Assembly: GCF_010882125.1 (NCBI RefSeq)
Contig: NZ_JAAGVZ010000001.1
Location: 124,001-188,000, forward strand
DNA length: 64,000 nucleotides
Reading direction: 5' to 3'
Source of the DNA: Peribacillus alkalitolerans
GTDB taxonomy: Bacteria; Bacillota; Bacilli; Bacillales; DSM-1321
The notes under the pieces are model-generated. The model was not told where the DNA came from, searched no databases, and saw only the letters and a program-made list of their open reading frames with translations. Below are positions 27,179-36,020 of this stretch, piece by piece. Made by a program: the position numbers and the translations under genes. Every line of letters starts with the position of its first letter. Within the stretch, counting starts at the first letter, position 1.

Positions 27179-27718
27179 ATGTTCATGAATATCATCCGAC
27201 AAATAGATGGATTGAATATCATACTAGCCGTTTTAGGGGCTATAGCTCTTATTTTCGTAGATATGAACATACTTGAAGGAATTCTATTGGTTATTTCAAG
27301 CCTTTTGCTATTCCTGTCTAAATATCGTCCTCAAAGATCGGTTATATTCTTTTCCTATTTAAGCAGTATCTTATTTCTGGGTAATCTATTTTTAAAAACG
27401 ACAGAAGAAACTAGTCGCTCTAGTATATGGCTTCCTTCTAATATTACAACCTTGGCTTTATTTACAGCCATTATTGCAGCCATTGCGGCTTTAAGTAGAT
27501 TTGGGACAACTACCCTATCGATTGTTTGGCTTACGACGCATATCTTAATCTTTATTTCCAGCTTACAGATAGGCAGCTTTATCGATTCATTCTGGAGCTA
27601 TAATTCACTGTTTCTTGCTATACATCGATACTATCCATTTTTGATTATGAGCATGCTGATTGGCGTCTTCCTTGAAAAATTCCAGCTTGAAATGATTCGT
27701 GAATATCGAAATAGGTAA
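27179..27718 (+). CDS. Polytopic membrane protein, unknown
   Basis: ATG 27179, after AAAAGGAGTG, opens 179 residues. The longer upstream frame overlaps the secG leader and does not look coding. About six hydrophobic segments are seen (roughly 11-27, 30-47, 54-73, 86-106, 110-128, 150-167). The end is basic (EMIREYRNR). I recognise no family. It is the only plus-strand gene between qox and clpP and converges on the lysine ABC operon. Confidence 0.75.
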   Translation: MFMNIIRQIDGLNIILAVLGAIALIFVDMNILEGILLVISSLLLFLSKYRPQRSVIFFSYLSSILFLGNLFLKTTEETSRSSIWLPSNITTLALFTAIIAAIAALSRFGTTTLSIVWLTTHILIFISSLQIGSFIDSFWSYNSLFLAIHRYYPFLIMSMLIGVFLEKFQLEMIREYRNR

Positions 27719-27748
27719 GAAAAAGGTGAGGGAAATCCCTCACTTTTA
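27719..27748. terminator. Bidirectional terminator between the membrane gene and the ABC operon
   Basis: GTGAGGGA-AA-TCCCTCAC (27726-27743) has AAAAAG before it and TTTT after it. Confidence 0.8.
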
Positions 27749-28483
27749 GGCCTTTAGGGTTCGTTTTAAGAATTCCTTAGTTCGCTCTTGAGTCGGATGG
27801 TTAAAAATTTGCTCAGGACTACCTTCCTCAGCGATAACCCCTTTGTCCATAAATACCACTCGGTCCGATACTTCTTTTGCAAATTCCATTTCATGGGTTA
27901 CAATCATCATCGTTAAACCTGATTCTGCAAGCTCCTTCATTACTTTCAGGACCTCACCAACCATTTCTGGATCAAGGGCAGATGTTGGTTCATCAAATAA
28001 CATCACATCCGGTTCCATGGATAGTGCCCTGGCGATTGCCACACGTTGTTTTTGGCCACCTGATAATTGCTTTGGTTTTGCGTTTATATATTTGTCCATA
28101 CCAACAGTCTTCAAGTATTTCATAGCTACCTTTTCAGCTTCATCCTTTGTGCGTTTCAAGACCTTCACTTGTCCTACCACACAATTGTTTAATACATTGT
28201 GATTATTGAACAGATTAAATTGTTGGAATACCATTCCTAACTTTCTACGGTATGTGGGAATATCATGTTTGTCATCTAAGATATTTTCACCTTTATAGAT
28301 GATTTGGCCGCCTGATGGTTTTTCCAGCAGGTTAATACAACGTAAAAGAGTCGACTTACCAGATCCAGAAGAACCGATAATGCTTACTACTTCTCCTTTT
28401 TCCACTGAAAAATCAATGTCTTTTAGCACTTCATTTGTTCCAAAGGATTTGCTCAAATGTTGAATATCTATGACTTTTTCCAC
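27746..28483 (-). CDS. Amino-acid ABC transporter ATPase (lysine-regulated)
   Basis: GTG 28483, five bases after GGAGGAG, gives 245 residues; a longer in-frame reading would overlap the permease gene. It shows Walker [11 protein letters not shown]-loop, signature LSGGQKQR, Walker [15 protein letters not shown] and the switch histidine in VTHEM. This is the HisP/GlnQ polar amino acid class. It is the last gene of an SBP-permease-ATPase operon whose leader is a lysine riboswitch, so lysine uptake is the likely role. Confidence 0.92.
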   Translation of the reverse strand: MEKVIDIQHLSKSFGTNEVLKDIDFSVEKGEVVSIIGSSGSGKSTLLRCINLLEKPSGGQIIYKGENILDDKHDIPTYRRKLGMVFQQFNLFNNHNVLNNCVVGQVKVLKRTKDEAEKVAMKYLKTVGMDKYINAKPKQLSGGQKQRVAIARALSMEPDVMLFDEPTSALDPEMVGEVLKVMKELAESGLTMMIVTHEMEFAKEVSDRVVFMDKGVIAEEGSPEQIFNHPTQERTKEFLKRTLKA

Positions 28484-28502
28484 GTGATCTCCTCCTTCTC
28501 CC

Positions 28503-29273
28503 TTATTGGTGTTCACTCTTAAGGTTTGTTGTATGAACCGTCGTGTATTGCTGTTCTTGATTTCCAATCACTGTAAAGTTATCAGGACCGTCTAATTTTC
28601 GTTCGAAATAACGTAGAATTCTTGTCACCATAAAGGTCATGACGAAATAAATCATACAGGCGACAAAAAATGATTCAAAATATCTGAAATTGTTTCCTGC
28701 AACTGACTTTGTCAGGAAATATAATTCTGTTACTGAAATAACATTTAGAACTGAAGTATCTTTGATGTTAATAACAAACTGATTGCCCGTTGCAGGTAAG
28801 ATATTGCGAATGACTTGTGGTAAAACGACAGTAAACATCGTTTGAAAATGGGTCATGCCAATCGCATGGGCAGCTTCAAACTGTCCTTTGTCAATCGATT
28901 CAATGCCACCACGAACAATTTCCGCCATATAAGCTCCTGTATTGATCGAAACTACAAGGATTGCGGCAAACAAAACATTCATATCGATACCGAATGCTAA
29001 AGCGGAACCATAATAAATAACCATCGCTTGTACAATCATCGGGGTTCCACGGAAAAATTCTATATATATGGAAAGAATGAAGTTTATTACTTTAAGAACT
29101 ACTTTTTTGGGACCTCTTTCAGGTTCTGGAATCGTTCGAATTACCCCTGCCAATAAACCAATAATTGCCCCAATGAGGGTACCTATAAGTGCTATAAGAA
29201 GTGTTAAACCTGCTCCTCGAAGGAACATAGGCCAATTCTCTGAAATAATTTTCACTACCCACTCGAAGCTCAT
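28503..29273 (-). CDS. Amino-acid ABC transporter permease (lysine-regulated)
   Basis: The 256-residue polar amino acid permease (HisMQ family) carries several membrane helices and the EAA motif [22 protein letters not shown] that contacts the ATPase. [11 protein letters not shown] is the family signature. RBS GGAGG precedes ATG 29273. The long hydrophilic tail ([18 protein letters not shown]) is unremarkable. It lies between the SBP and ATPase genes. Confidence 0.93.
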   Translation of the reverse strand: MSFEWVVKIISENWPMFLRGAGLTLLIALIGTLIGAIIGLLAGVIRTIPEPERGPKKVVLKVINFILSIYIEFFRGTPMIVQAMVIYYGSALAFGIDMNVLFAAILVVSINTGAYMAEIVRGGIESIDKGQFEAAHAIGMTHFQTMFTVVLPQVIRNILPATGNQFVINIKDTSVLNVISVTELYFLTKSVAGNNFRYFESFFVACMIYFVMTFMVTRILRYFERKLDGPDNFTVIGNQEQQYTTVHTTNLKSEHQ

Positions 29274-29296
29274 CCTCTTTCTCCTCCTTTAATAAT

Positions 29297-29328
29297 AAGA
29301 CCGACTGTAAGTTGCTACAGCCGGTCTC
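29297..29328 (-). terminator. Attenuator-type hairpin between SBP and permease
   Basis: On the minus strand GACCGGCTGTA and TACAGTCGGTC (one mismatch) form a stem followed by TTATTATT. It should lower permease/ATPase mRNA relative to the binding protein. Confidence 0.65.
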
Positions 29329-29337
29329 ACATGATTT

Positions 29338-30174
29338 TTATTCTGCTGCAGGTTGGTTTTTAATTGCCTCATCCATGATGCTAGTACGATCTTCTTCTGA
29401 AATCCCTTTTAGAATTTCATTGATTGTGTCTGTTAACTCACTGTCTTTTTTAAGGCCAACAGCAATAGCTGTATCATCTTCAGATGTTTGGAATCCATCT
29501 GTAAATTCAACCATTGCGTAATTTTCATTGGCTGCTGAAGCACTTACTGCTTCAGGCCGCTCTGAAACATACCCATCTATCATTCCTGATTCAAGCGCAA
29601 CTCGCATTGCTGGGAAGTTGTCCATAGCAGTAGCTTTCTTTACGCCTTCAATTTGATCAATCACTGTATAGTGGAAGGTATTCAATTGTGCTGTAACTTT
29701 TGCTCCCTTGAAATCTTGGATGGAAGTTGCACCTTCATATTTTCCACCTTTTTTCACAACCATAACAAGGTTTGATTTGTAATAGTTGTCCGAGAAGTCT
29801 ATCGTTTCTTTTCGTTCTGCAGTAGGGGACATCCCTGCGATGATCGCATCGATTTTCCCTGAAGTCAATGCCGGTACAAGACCATCCCATTCTGTTTTAA
29901 CAATGACTAATTTCTTTCCTAATCCATCTGCGATTTTTTTTGCTACTTCTATGTCATAACCGCCAGCATATTCCGAACTGCCTTCGATTTTCACACCGCC
30001 ATTGGAATCATCATTTTGAGTCCAGTTAAATGGGGCATAACCCGCTTCAAGACCTACCTTAAATGTATCACCTTCTGTTGATCCTGAGCCGGAGTCGCTA
30101 CTTTTTCCACATCCAGCTAATAGAATCATAGCTGAAATGATTAAAACCATAATGAAAGAAAATTGTTTTCTCAT
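29338..30174 (-). CDS. Amino-acid ABC transporter binding lipoprotein (lysine-regulated)
   Basis: The 278-residue extracellular solute-binding protein (SBP_bac_3 family) has a lipoprotein signal with lipobox LLAGC at about 17-21 and a serine/glycine linker. EAGYAPFNW, GYDIEVAKKIADGLG, GKIDAIIAGMSPTAERKETIDFS are the family's conserved segments. It is the first gene after the lysine riboswitch. Substrate lysine is inferred from that control element; the fold alone fits any polar amino acid. Confidence 0.93.
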   Translation of the reverse strand: MRKQFSFIMVLIISAMILLAGCGKSSDSGSGSTEGDTFKVGLEAGYAPFNWTQNDDSNGGVKIEGSSEYAGGYDIEVAKKIADGLGKKLVIVKTEWDGLVPALTSGKIDAIIAGMSPTAERKETIDFSDNYYKSNLVMVVKKGGKYEGATSIQDFKGAKVTAQLNTFHYTVIDQIEGVKKATAMDNFPAMRVALESGMIDGYVSERPEAVSASAANENYAMVEFTDGFQTSEDDTAIAVGLKKDSELTDTINEILKGISEEDRTSIMDEAIKNQPAAE

Positions 30175-30212
30175 ATTAGTACTCTCCTTTTATTAAATAA
30201 TTACATAAAATG

Positions 30213-30250
30213 AAATAAAAAAAACGACCTGAGATAAACTCAGGTCGTAG
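30213..30250 (-). terminator. Expression-platform terminator of the lysine riboswitch
   Basis: On the minus strand ACGACCTGAG-TTTAT-CTCAGGTCGT is followed by eight Ts. It lies between the aptamer and the binding-protein gene. Confidence 0.9.
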
Positions 30251-30253
30251 TGT

Positions 30254-30480
30254 ACGTAGTTGCCCTAAAGTCCTCTTCTTTTCCCAAAATGAGATAGCTC
30301 AACTCAATAAACCGGGATGTTTATTGAGACAGTCCTGCAGTTCTTAACTACAGACCCAGCAAGTAATACTGAGAATATTACTAACTTCGGCGACATTTCC
30401 TTCTCTCTAGCATCATAGCTTCTCGAACTCCACTAAAGACTGTTAAATATCGCGCCTCTACCTCACTGATAAAAGTGAGG
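30254..30480 (-). promoter_or_regulatory. Lysine riboswitch (L-box) aptamer
   Basis: Reading the minus strand, TGAGGTAGAGGCGCGA (about 30466-30450) is the conserved 5' core, GTCGCCGAAG follows in the middle, TTGCTGGGTCTG is the next conserved block, GGACTGTC the last, and CTATCTCA (30297-30290) closes P1 against TGAGGTAG. These match the L-box consensus in order. It ends in an intrinsic terminator. Lysine binding is expected to favour termination and so repress the ABC transporter. Confidence 0.95.
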
Positions 30481-30524
30481 TCATATTAAGTTATATTTAA
30501 TAGGCTACAACAACCTATTAATTA

Positions 30525-30530
30525 TGTCAA
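30525..30530 (-). promoter_or_regulatory. Candidate -35 of the lysine transporter promoter
   Basis: TTGACA is perfect, but the hexamer 17 bases on (TAGCCT) is a poor -10 and lies in an AATAGG/CCTATT dyad (30499-30519). Confidence 0.4.
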
Positions 30531-30572
30531 CCTAGTATAATAGTTTTTATTATATTAAAATATCTAAATTCA

Positions 30573-30705
30573 TTAGAAAACTTGGCTAGCGCCAAGCCTA
30601 AGCGCTGGCGATTGCATAGTTGCACTTATACTTTATTCCTAAAATTGACCACGACGCCGACTTACTTCTTTGCTGCCAATTTATACTTTCTAAAAGTACA
30701 AAAAA
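30573..30705 (-). repeat. Dispersed repeat R2, copy A
   Basis: It begins (plus) TTAGAAAACTTGGC and ends near AAAGTACAAAAA, and aligns end to end with 58521-58652; roughly nine of ten positions agree by eye. It carries the CTTGGC-4-GCCAAG stem. The other copy's stem differs only in the loop, so the stem is conserved. Confidence 0.9.
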
Positions 30706-30730
30706 AGAATCCAAAATAAATTTGGATCCG
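30698..30730 (-). terminator. Terminator of the mur cluster
   Basis: On the minus strand GGATCCAAA and TTTGGATTC form a stem followed by TTTTTTTG. Confidence 0.82.
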
Positions 30731-30768
30731 TTCTTCGTATTGGGATTGGTTATTTCAAGAGAATCGCC

Positions 30769-31668
30769 CTAATCTCTTCTTATTGCTTCAAATAAAAATC
30801 CATTTACAGCGTTTAATTTTTGCTCTGCAGTTGTTTTGTCACATCCAAATTTGTGCATAACTATGGCTGCTTTTAAATGCCCTCCTGAACGAACAAAAAG
30901 ATCTTCTGCTTCTTCACGATTACAGTTGGTAGCCAAGGAAATTATTCGTTTTGCACGGTGAATCAGTTTAAGATTTGTAGGCTGGACATCCACCATAAGA
31001 TTTTCATACACCTTGCCCAATTTAATCATGGAGGCTGTAGTCAGCATATTTAGTACAAGCTTTTGTGCAGTCCCTGCTTTCATCCTAGTCGAACCCATTA
31101 TGACCTCTGGTCCTACTTCCACGCCAATGTGTATATCAGCATATTGGTTCATTAATGCTAATTTGTTACAGGAAAAAGCAACCGTTTTAGCCCCTCTTTC
31201 GCGCGCTTCCTTAAGTGCCCCAATTACATAGGGTGTACGACCACTCGCGGCAATTCCGATTACGGTATCGGTTGAACCAACCTGTTTTTGCTTCAAATCT
31301 TCTCTGCCCAATTCCTCATCATCCTCGGCACCTTCTACTGCTTTCAAAATAGCAGTATAGCCACCTGCAATTAACCCCTGTATAAGTTCTGAATTTGTAC
31401 CGTACGTCGGTGGACATTCCGCTGCATCAAGAATCCCTAGTCGACCACTCGTACCAGCACCTACATAGAATAACCTTCCGCCTTTTTTGAAACTTTCAAC
31501 TATCACATCCACCGCTTTCGAAATCGATGGAATTTCTTCTTTTACCTTTGTTGCCACCATTTCATCATGCTTATTAATGGAATAAAGAATCTCTTCTATA
31601 GATTGTCGATCAATATATTTGGTTTCCCTGTTTCTTCTTTCAGTTGCTAGATGTTCAATTAGTTCCAT
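30769..31668 (-). CDS. murQ: N-acetylmuramic acid 6-phosphate etherase
   Basis: ATG 31668, nine bases after GGAGG, gives 299 residues starting MELIEHLATERRN; an in-frame GTG at 31677 would sit on the ribosome binding site. The SIS-fold enzyme has GAGTSGRLGILDAAECPPTYG and MGSTRMKAGTAQK, the MurQ signatures. It cleaves the lactyl ether of MurNAc-6-phosphate to GlcNAc-6-phosphate and D-lactate in the cytoplasm. It is the last gene of the cluster; its substrate must be phosphorylated first, and no kinase gene is seen nearby. Confidence 0.96.
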   Translation of the reverse strand: MELIEHLATERRNRETKYIDRQSIEEILYSINKHDEMVATKVKEEIPSISKAVDVIVESFKKGGRLFYVGAGTSGRLGILDAAECPPTYGTNSELIQGLIAGGYTAILKAVEGAEDDEELGREDLKQKQVGSTDTVIGIAASGRTPYVIGALKEARERGAKTVAFSCNKLALMNQYADIHIGVEVGPEVIMGSTRMKAGTAQKLVLNMLTTASMIKLGKVYENLMVDVQPTNLKLIHRAKRIISLATNCNREEAEDLFVRSGGHLKAAIVMHKFGCDKTTAEQKLNAVNGFLFEAIRRD

Positions 31669-31689
31669 AATATACACCCTCCAGACCTA

Positions 31690-32526
31690 TTATTTAATAG
31701 CCCCAGCTGTCAGTCCTTCAATGAACTGTTTAGACATCACAAAGAATACAATGACGACTGGAATAATAGATAGTGCTAATCCAGCAAACAAAAGACTCCA
31801 ATCCGTTGTATATTCCCCAAAAAAACTCGTAATCCCTACTGGAACAGTGTATAAACTCTCTTCTTTAATCAAGATATACGGAAAGAAGAAATCATTCCAG
31901 AAGGACATAAAGTTAAAGATGGCCACTGTCGACAGCGCCGGACGTACCAATGGCAGCATAATTTTATAGTAGATTTGAAATGAATTAGCCCCTTCTATTT
32001 TAGCCGCCTCCACCATTTCTTCCGGAATGCTTTTGAAGAAGGTATATAGAATAAAGATAGAAAAGGATAGTCCACTGGCTACATAAACGAGAATTAACCC
32101 TGTATAGGTATCTAGCAATCCTAAATCACGAACCAATATATACAAGGGGATGATAGCCAAACGGATTGGGAGCATTAACCCTAGCAGAAAGATGAAATAA
32201 ATTACGAAGCTCCCCTTAAATTTGAAACGTGCAAGTACATATGCCGCAAGAGAGGCTAGTAACAAAACGAGAAAAACAGATACTAACGTAACAAATACGC
32301 TGTTTTTAAAATAAACACCGAAATTTGCTTCATTCCAGGCGTTAATATAATTGACGAAGGAAAAGGATTTAGGCAATCCATATGGCGCAGAAAAAATCTC
32401 CTGTGTTGTTTTGAAAGAGTTAAAGATAACGAGAATTGCCGGATATACAACCGTCAAGGAATATGCAATGAGAAATAGGTGGACGATAATCCAATTAAAT
32501 TTGATTTTCCTCGATAAAATATTCAT
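31690..32526 (-). CDS. Sugar ABC transporter permease, MalG/LacG type
   Basis: The 278-residue carbohydrate permease (CUT1) has six helices and the EAA loop MVEAAKIEGANSFQIYYKIMLPLVRPA. GGGGTG precedes ATG 32526. It pairs with the MalF-type permease upstream. In place of the PTS transporter MurP of B. subtilis, it probably imports a MurNAc-containing sugar or muropeptide. Confidence 0.9.
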   Translation of the reverse strand: MNILSRKIKFNWIIVHLFLIAYSLTVVYPAILVIFNSFKTTQEIFSAPYGLPKSFSFVNYINAWNEANFGVYFKNSVFVTLVSVFLVLLLASLAAYVLARFKFKGSFVIYFIFLLGLMLPIRLAIIPLYILVRDLGLLDTYTGLILVYVASGLSFSIFILYTFFKSIPEEMVEAAKIEGANSFQIYYKIMLPLVRPALSTVAIFNFMSFWNDFFFPYILIKEESLYTVPVGITSFFGEYTTDWSLLFAGLALSIIPVVIVFFVMSKQFIEGLTAGAIK

Positions 32527-32539
32527 ATAGTCTACACCC

Positions 32540-33517
32540 CTAATACTTCACGTCGAATTTTTTCTGAAGATAAACGGCAATTAATGATATAGGAATAACA
32601 ATGATGAACATCATCGTAGCCAAGGAAGCACCTAATCCCATTCCGGTAGCCGTACTTCCCATTCCCCCGAATGCTGTCCTATAAAATAACGTCCCTAAAA
32701 CGTCCGTGGAATAAAACGGACCTGCCTCAGAGCCTTCTAGCAAGAATATTAGCTCAAATGTTCCAAAGCTGCCGATGAAGGTTAAAACAGCTATAGTAAG
32801 CATTGGTGGGAGCAAGAGAGGAAAAACAATTTTTGTAAAAATTTTAAAAGAAGAGGCTCCATCCACAACTGCTGCTTCAATCAAAGACTTTGGAATACTT
32901 ATCATCGCAGCTAAAAATACAAGTATCGGGAAGCCTAAGCTATGCCATAACCCGATTAAAATGATGACTGGCAGTGCAGTGTGCTCGTCGCCAAGCCACG
33001 GAAGTGCTAATTGGTCAAGGCCGATTGTTTTCAATAACCGATTAATTACTCCCCATTGCGGGTTCAGCATTAATCCCCATAAAAAGGCTACAACTGCCAA
33101 AGAAAAAGTGTGCGGCATGAAAAATAGAGTTTTATATATTCCAGCGCCTTTAATTTTTTGAGAAAGCAAGTAAGAAATAAACATCCCAAAGAAAATACTG
33201 AAAATGATATTAATGACAAACACTATGGCATTATGTCCTAGAGCACGATAAAACATTGTGGAAAAGGGTTCTTCGGTAAGCCATTTAACATAATTACCGA
33301 AACCAACCCATTGATCCATCGGACCAATTCCGCTCCACTCAAAGAAACTCATAATGATACTGCTGAGAAATGGGTACAAAATAAAGAGTCCATATAAAAC
33401 GAGAGCTGGTAATAGCATTAATAAAAAAGAATATTTTTTAATCCTTAAACCAAGACCTGGCTTTTTTACAGTCTCTATAGGTACCTGCTTCGCCTGCAGT
33501 TCGATTGGATTTGACAC
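32540..33517 (-). CDS. Sugar ABC transporter permease, MalF/LacF type
   Basis: GTG 33517, seven bases after GGAGG, gives 325 residues beginning MSNPIELQAKQVP; an in-frame ATG further up lies on the ribosome binding site. The CUT1 permease has six helices and an EAA loop (LIEAAVVDGASSFKIFTKIVFPLLLPP). No ATPase gene is in the operon, so it presumably uses a shared MsmX-type ATPase encoded elsewhere. An attenuator hairpin lies upstream of it. Confidence 0.9.
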   Translation of the reverse strand: MSNPIELQAKQVPIETVKKPGLGLRIKKYSFLLMLLPALVLYGLFILYPFLSSIIMSFFEWSGIGPMDQWVGFGNYVKWLTEEPFSTMFYRALGHNAIVFVINIIFSIFFGMFISYLLSQKIKGAGIYKTLFFMPHTFSLAVVAFLWGLMLNPQWGVINRLLKTIGLDQLALPWLGDEHTALPVIILIGLWHSLGFPILVFLAAMISIPKSLIEAAVVDGASSFKIFTKIVFPLLLPPMLTIAVLTFIGSFGTFELIFLLEGSEAGPFYSTDVLGTLFYRTAFGGMGSTATGMGLGASLATMMFIIVIPISLIAVYLQKKFDVKY

Positions 33518-33543
33518 TCCGTTTCCTCCTTCCATTGTCCGAT

Positions 33544-33582
33544 TAAAAATACGAGGTTGACCCAGGTAGGGCCAGCCTCGTT
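33544..33582 (-). terminator. Attenuator-type hairpin between the sugar SBP and permease
   Basis: On the minus strand ACGAGGcTGgcCC and GGgtCAaCCTCGT pair, followed by ATTTTTAAT. It lies in the SBP-permease gap. Confidence 0.65.
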
Positions 33583-33589
33583 TTCATTG

Positions 33590-34858
33590 TTATTTTTTGA
33601 ATGGTTTATACCACTTAGATAGATCCTTTTGAACCTGATCTGCCAATTGCTGAGGTGTTTGCTTTCCTGCAAACATGGATTGCATACCTGCTGAAAGAAG
33701 TGTTCCGACAGCAGGATCTCCATAATCAAATGGTGAACGGATACGGAAAAGCTGATTGATCGAATTGTTTTCAAAACGATCCATTGCTTGTGTCAACGAC
33801 TCAGAAGCATTTGCTGCCTTAACTCCAGGATAGGCGGAGATTTCTCCGAATGTATCCGTGTAAAGCTGTCCATAATCCTTCGTTGCTGTATACGAAAGTA
33901 CTTCCAAGGCTAAGTCTTTGTTATTGGCTTTTGCATTCAAACCATATCCTCCATCAACAAACGCATAAATATGAGATTCCTCTCCAGCATTTACGGATGG
34001 TGCCATGAAGCTTCCAATTTTCATATTAGGGTTTTGTTCCTTATATGTTCCAACGGACCAGATACCATCCAAAATGATTGCAGCTTGCTCTTGCGTGAAC
34101 AAGGTTTGCATATCCTGATAGCTTGATGCTGAATATCCATCTTGGAAATATTTTTTCAAGTCATTGATACGGGTTAAAACATCGACAAATTGCGGATCAC
34201 TAAATTTGTTTTTACCTTCTATTAATCCTTTTACCCAATCATCCCCTAACGATGTTGCCCCTACAGAGTCAGCAATTAGGTTCAGCGCCCAGCCTTCACG
34301 ACCGGAAACGGCCATTGGAGTAACACCATTGGATTTTAACGTTTCCATTGTTTTGATTAACTCATCCCAAGTCTTTGGCTCAGAAAGGTTATATTTCGTA
34401 AAAATATCTTTATTATAGAAGAATTGAGAAGTTTGCACGGCGAATGGTACTGCAAAAGTTTTTCCATCCGAATTTACTTGTGATACGATACCTTCAGAGA
34501 AATCTTTTAAGCCGGCAATCTCATCCAAGGCTACGATTTGTTTAGCATCCGAATACTTGGTGATACCAGCGCCGGCCCGTAGGGTTAAGATATCCGGTCC
34601 TTTTCCGCCATTCATAGCCGTTTGAAGTGTTGCGTCATACTGGGTAGGTGTGACGCCACGGAATTTGATCGTGATATCTTTTCCCGCTTCATTAAGAGCT
34701 TTTTGTACTTTTTCCCAAATCTCTTTATCTTGGCTGCGCCAGCTCCATACCGTTACGGTCTTTCCATCTTTTTTATCCGCTGACGACTTGCTAGAGCATC
34801 CCGCTAAAGATCCAATGATCATCAACGCAACAAGAATCAGTGCCAACCATTTTTTCAT
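33590..34858 (-). CDS. Sugar ABC transporter binding lipoprotein (SBP family 1)
   Basis: ATG 34858, after GGGGGA, gives 422 residues (an in-frame ATG two codons up is too close to the binding site). The lipobox is SLAGC (about 16-20), followed by a serine/lysine linker. WSWRSQDKEIWEKVQKALNEAG and KGPDILTLRAGAG are the usual family 1 segments. It captures an oligosaccharide or amino sugar outside the cell and delivers it to the two permeases. Ligand identity is inferred from the mur genes around it. Confidence 0.92.
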   Translation of the reverse strand: MKKWLALILVALMIIGSLAGCSSKSSADKKDGKTVTVWSWRSQDKEIWEKVQKALNEAGKDITIKFRGVTPTQYDATLQTAMNGGKGPDILTLRAGAGITKYSDAKQIVALDEIAGLKDFSEGIVSQVNSDGKTFAVPFAVQTSQFFYNKDIFTKYNLSEPKTWDELIKTMETLKSNGVTPMAVSGREGWALNLIADSVGATSLGDDWVKGLIEGKNKFSDPQFVDVLTRINDLKKYFQDGYSASSYQDMQTLFTQEQAAIILDGIWSVGTYKEQNPNMKIGSFMAPSVNAGEESHIYAFVDGGYGLNAKANNKDLALEVLSYTATKDYGQLYTDTFGEISAYPGVKAANASESLTQAMDRFENNSINQLFRIRSPFDYGDPAVGTLLSAGMQSMFAGKQTPQQLADQVQKDLSKWYKPFKK

Positions 34859-34946
34859 CACCATTCCCCCTTGTTATTAATCCATTATTAGATTTCAATA
34901 ACCTCCCCTAAATCCATCACCCCTTTCAAGTCAAAAAAACTTTCAC

Positions 34947-36008
34947 TTACACTTCCAGTGCCATTGTAATTAAGGAATGCACGATTTTCCGAAAACGAAT
35001 GATATCTGTTTCACGCCCATAGTGGACTCTATTAGTGAGAAGAATGACAGCAAAACCAAGCCTTGAATTGAACCAAAAGGATGTACCTGTAAATCCTGTA
35101 TGGCCAATACTATCCTGAGGAAAAATATGCCCAACAGGAGATAAATCATTATCGACCAGCTGCCAGCCCAATCCGCGATAGATTCCGAGATTCTCCGTAT
35201 AATTCCTGAAGGAGGCTTCTAATGTAAAAGGGGAAAAAATTTCTTTCCCTTTATAGGTCCCCTTATTCAATAAACATTGGGCATATTTCGTTAAATCTCC
35301 TAATGTAGAGAAAAGCCCCGCATGTCCACTAATTCCACCGAAGGCAGTGGCATTTTCATCGTGAACCGACCCCCATTGGAAGTCTTGTAGGTGCTCGCGG
35401 TATTCAGTTGCTGCGATTCTCTTTTTCAGCTTTGCTGCGGGATTAAAATAGGTATCTATCATTTCAAGAGGTTCAAAAATATGTTTACGTGCATATTCTG
35501 AGAGATTCATAGAGGAAATTTTTTCTACAAGAAAGCCTAATATTATGTAATTTAAATCGCTATAGATGACCTTCTCCTGAGGTTCTAATGACTTAAACAA
35601 ATTAGAAATATCATGAACTGCTTCTTCTAGACTGTAATTTTTTCGATGGAAATTTAGGGACGCAGGTAGCCCACTAGAATGGGTTAACAAATGCTTGATC
35701 GTAATCTCATGTTGAGCGAAAAAAGGTAGAAAACGGGAAATTCGATCATTTAGATCAAGACTTCCAGTTTCGATTAGATGAAGAATCGCAGGTAGTGTGG
35801 CACATACCTTAGTCAATGAAGCTAAGTCAAAGATGGTCTCTGTACTTATGGGGAGCTTTTTCTCAGAATGTGCATTTCCGAATGCCTTCTGAAAAAGCAG
35901 CTTATCTTTTGTGACAATTGCCAATGCTGCACCGGGCATCTCCTTGGTGTCAATGCACCCTTGGATATAATCCTGCAGCCTATTAACTCGTTCCTGTTTC
36001 AGTTCCAC
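34947..36008 (-). CDS. Serine hydrolase, beta-lactamase/AmiE (YbbE) type, no signal peptide
   Basis: The 353-residue protein has a class C beta-lactamase fold: S64-L-T-K67 (SxxK), Y149-S-D-L-N (YxN-like) and HTG near residue 320 in place of KTG. The N-terminus, MELKQERVNRLQDYIQGCID, has no signal peptide, so it should stay in the cytoplasm. In B. subtilis the related ybbE/amiE product in the mur operon acts on muropeptides. It starts 12 bases after murR. A muropeptide amidase/esterase role is inferred from family and context. Confidence 0.8.
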   Translation of the reverse strand: MELKQERVNRLQDYIQGCIDTKEMPGAALAIVTKDKLLFQKAFGNAHSEKKLPISTETIFDLASLTKVCATLPAILHLIETGSLDLNDRISRFLPFFAQHEITIKHLLTHSSGLPASLNFHRKNYSLEEAVHDISNLFKSLEPQEKVIYSDLNYIILGFLVEKISSMNLSEYARKHIFEPLEMIDTYFNPAAKLKKRIAATEYREHLQDFQWGSVHDENATAFGGISGHAGLFSTLGDLTKYAQCLLNKGTYKGKEIFSPFTLEASFRNYTENLGIYRGLGWQLVDNDLSPVGHIFPQDSIGHTGFTGTSFWFNSRLGFAVILLTNRVHYGRETDIIRFRKIVHSLITMALEV

Positions 36009-36020
36009 TCTTCCCCCTCC

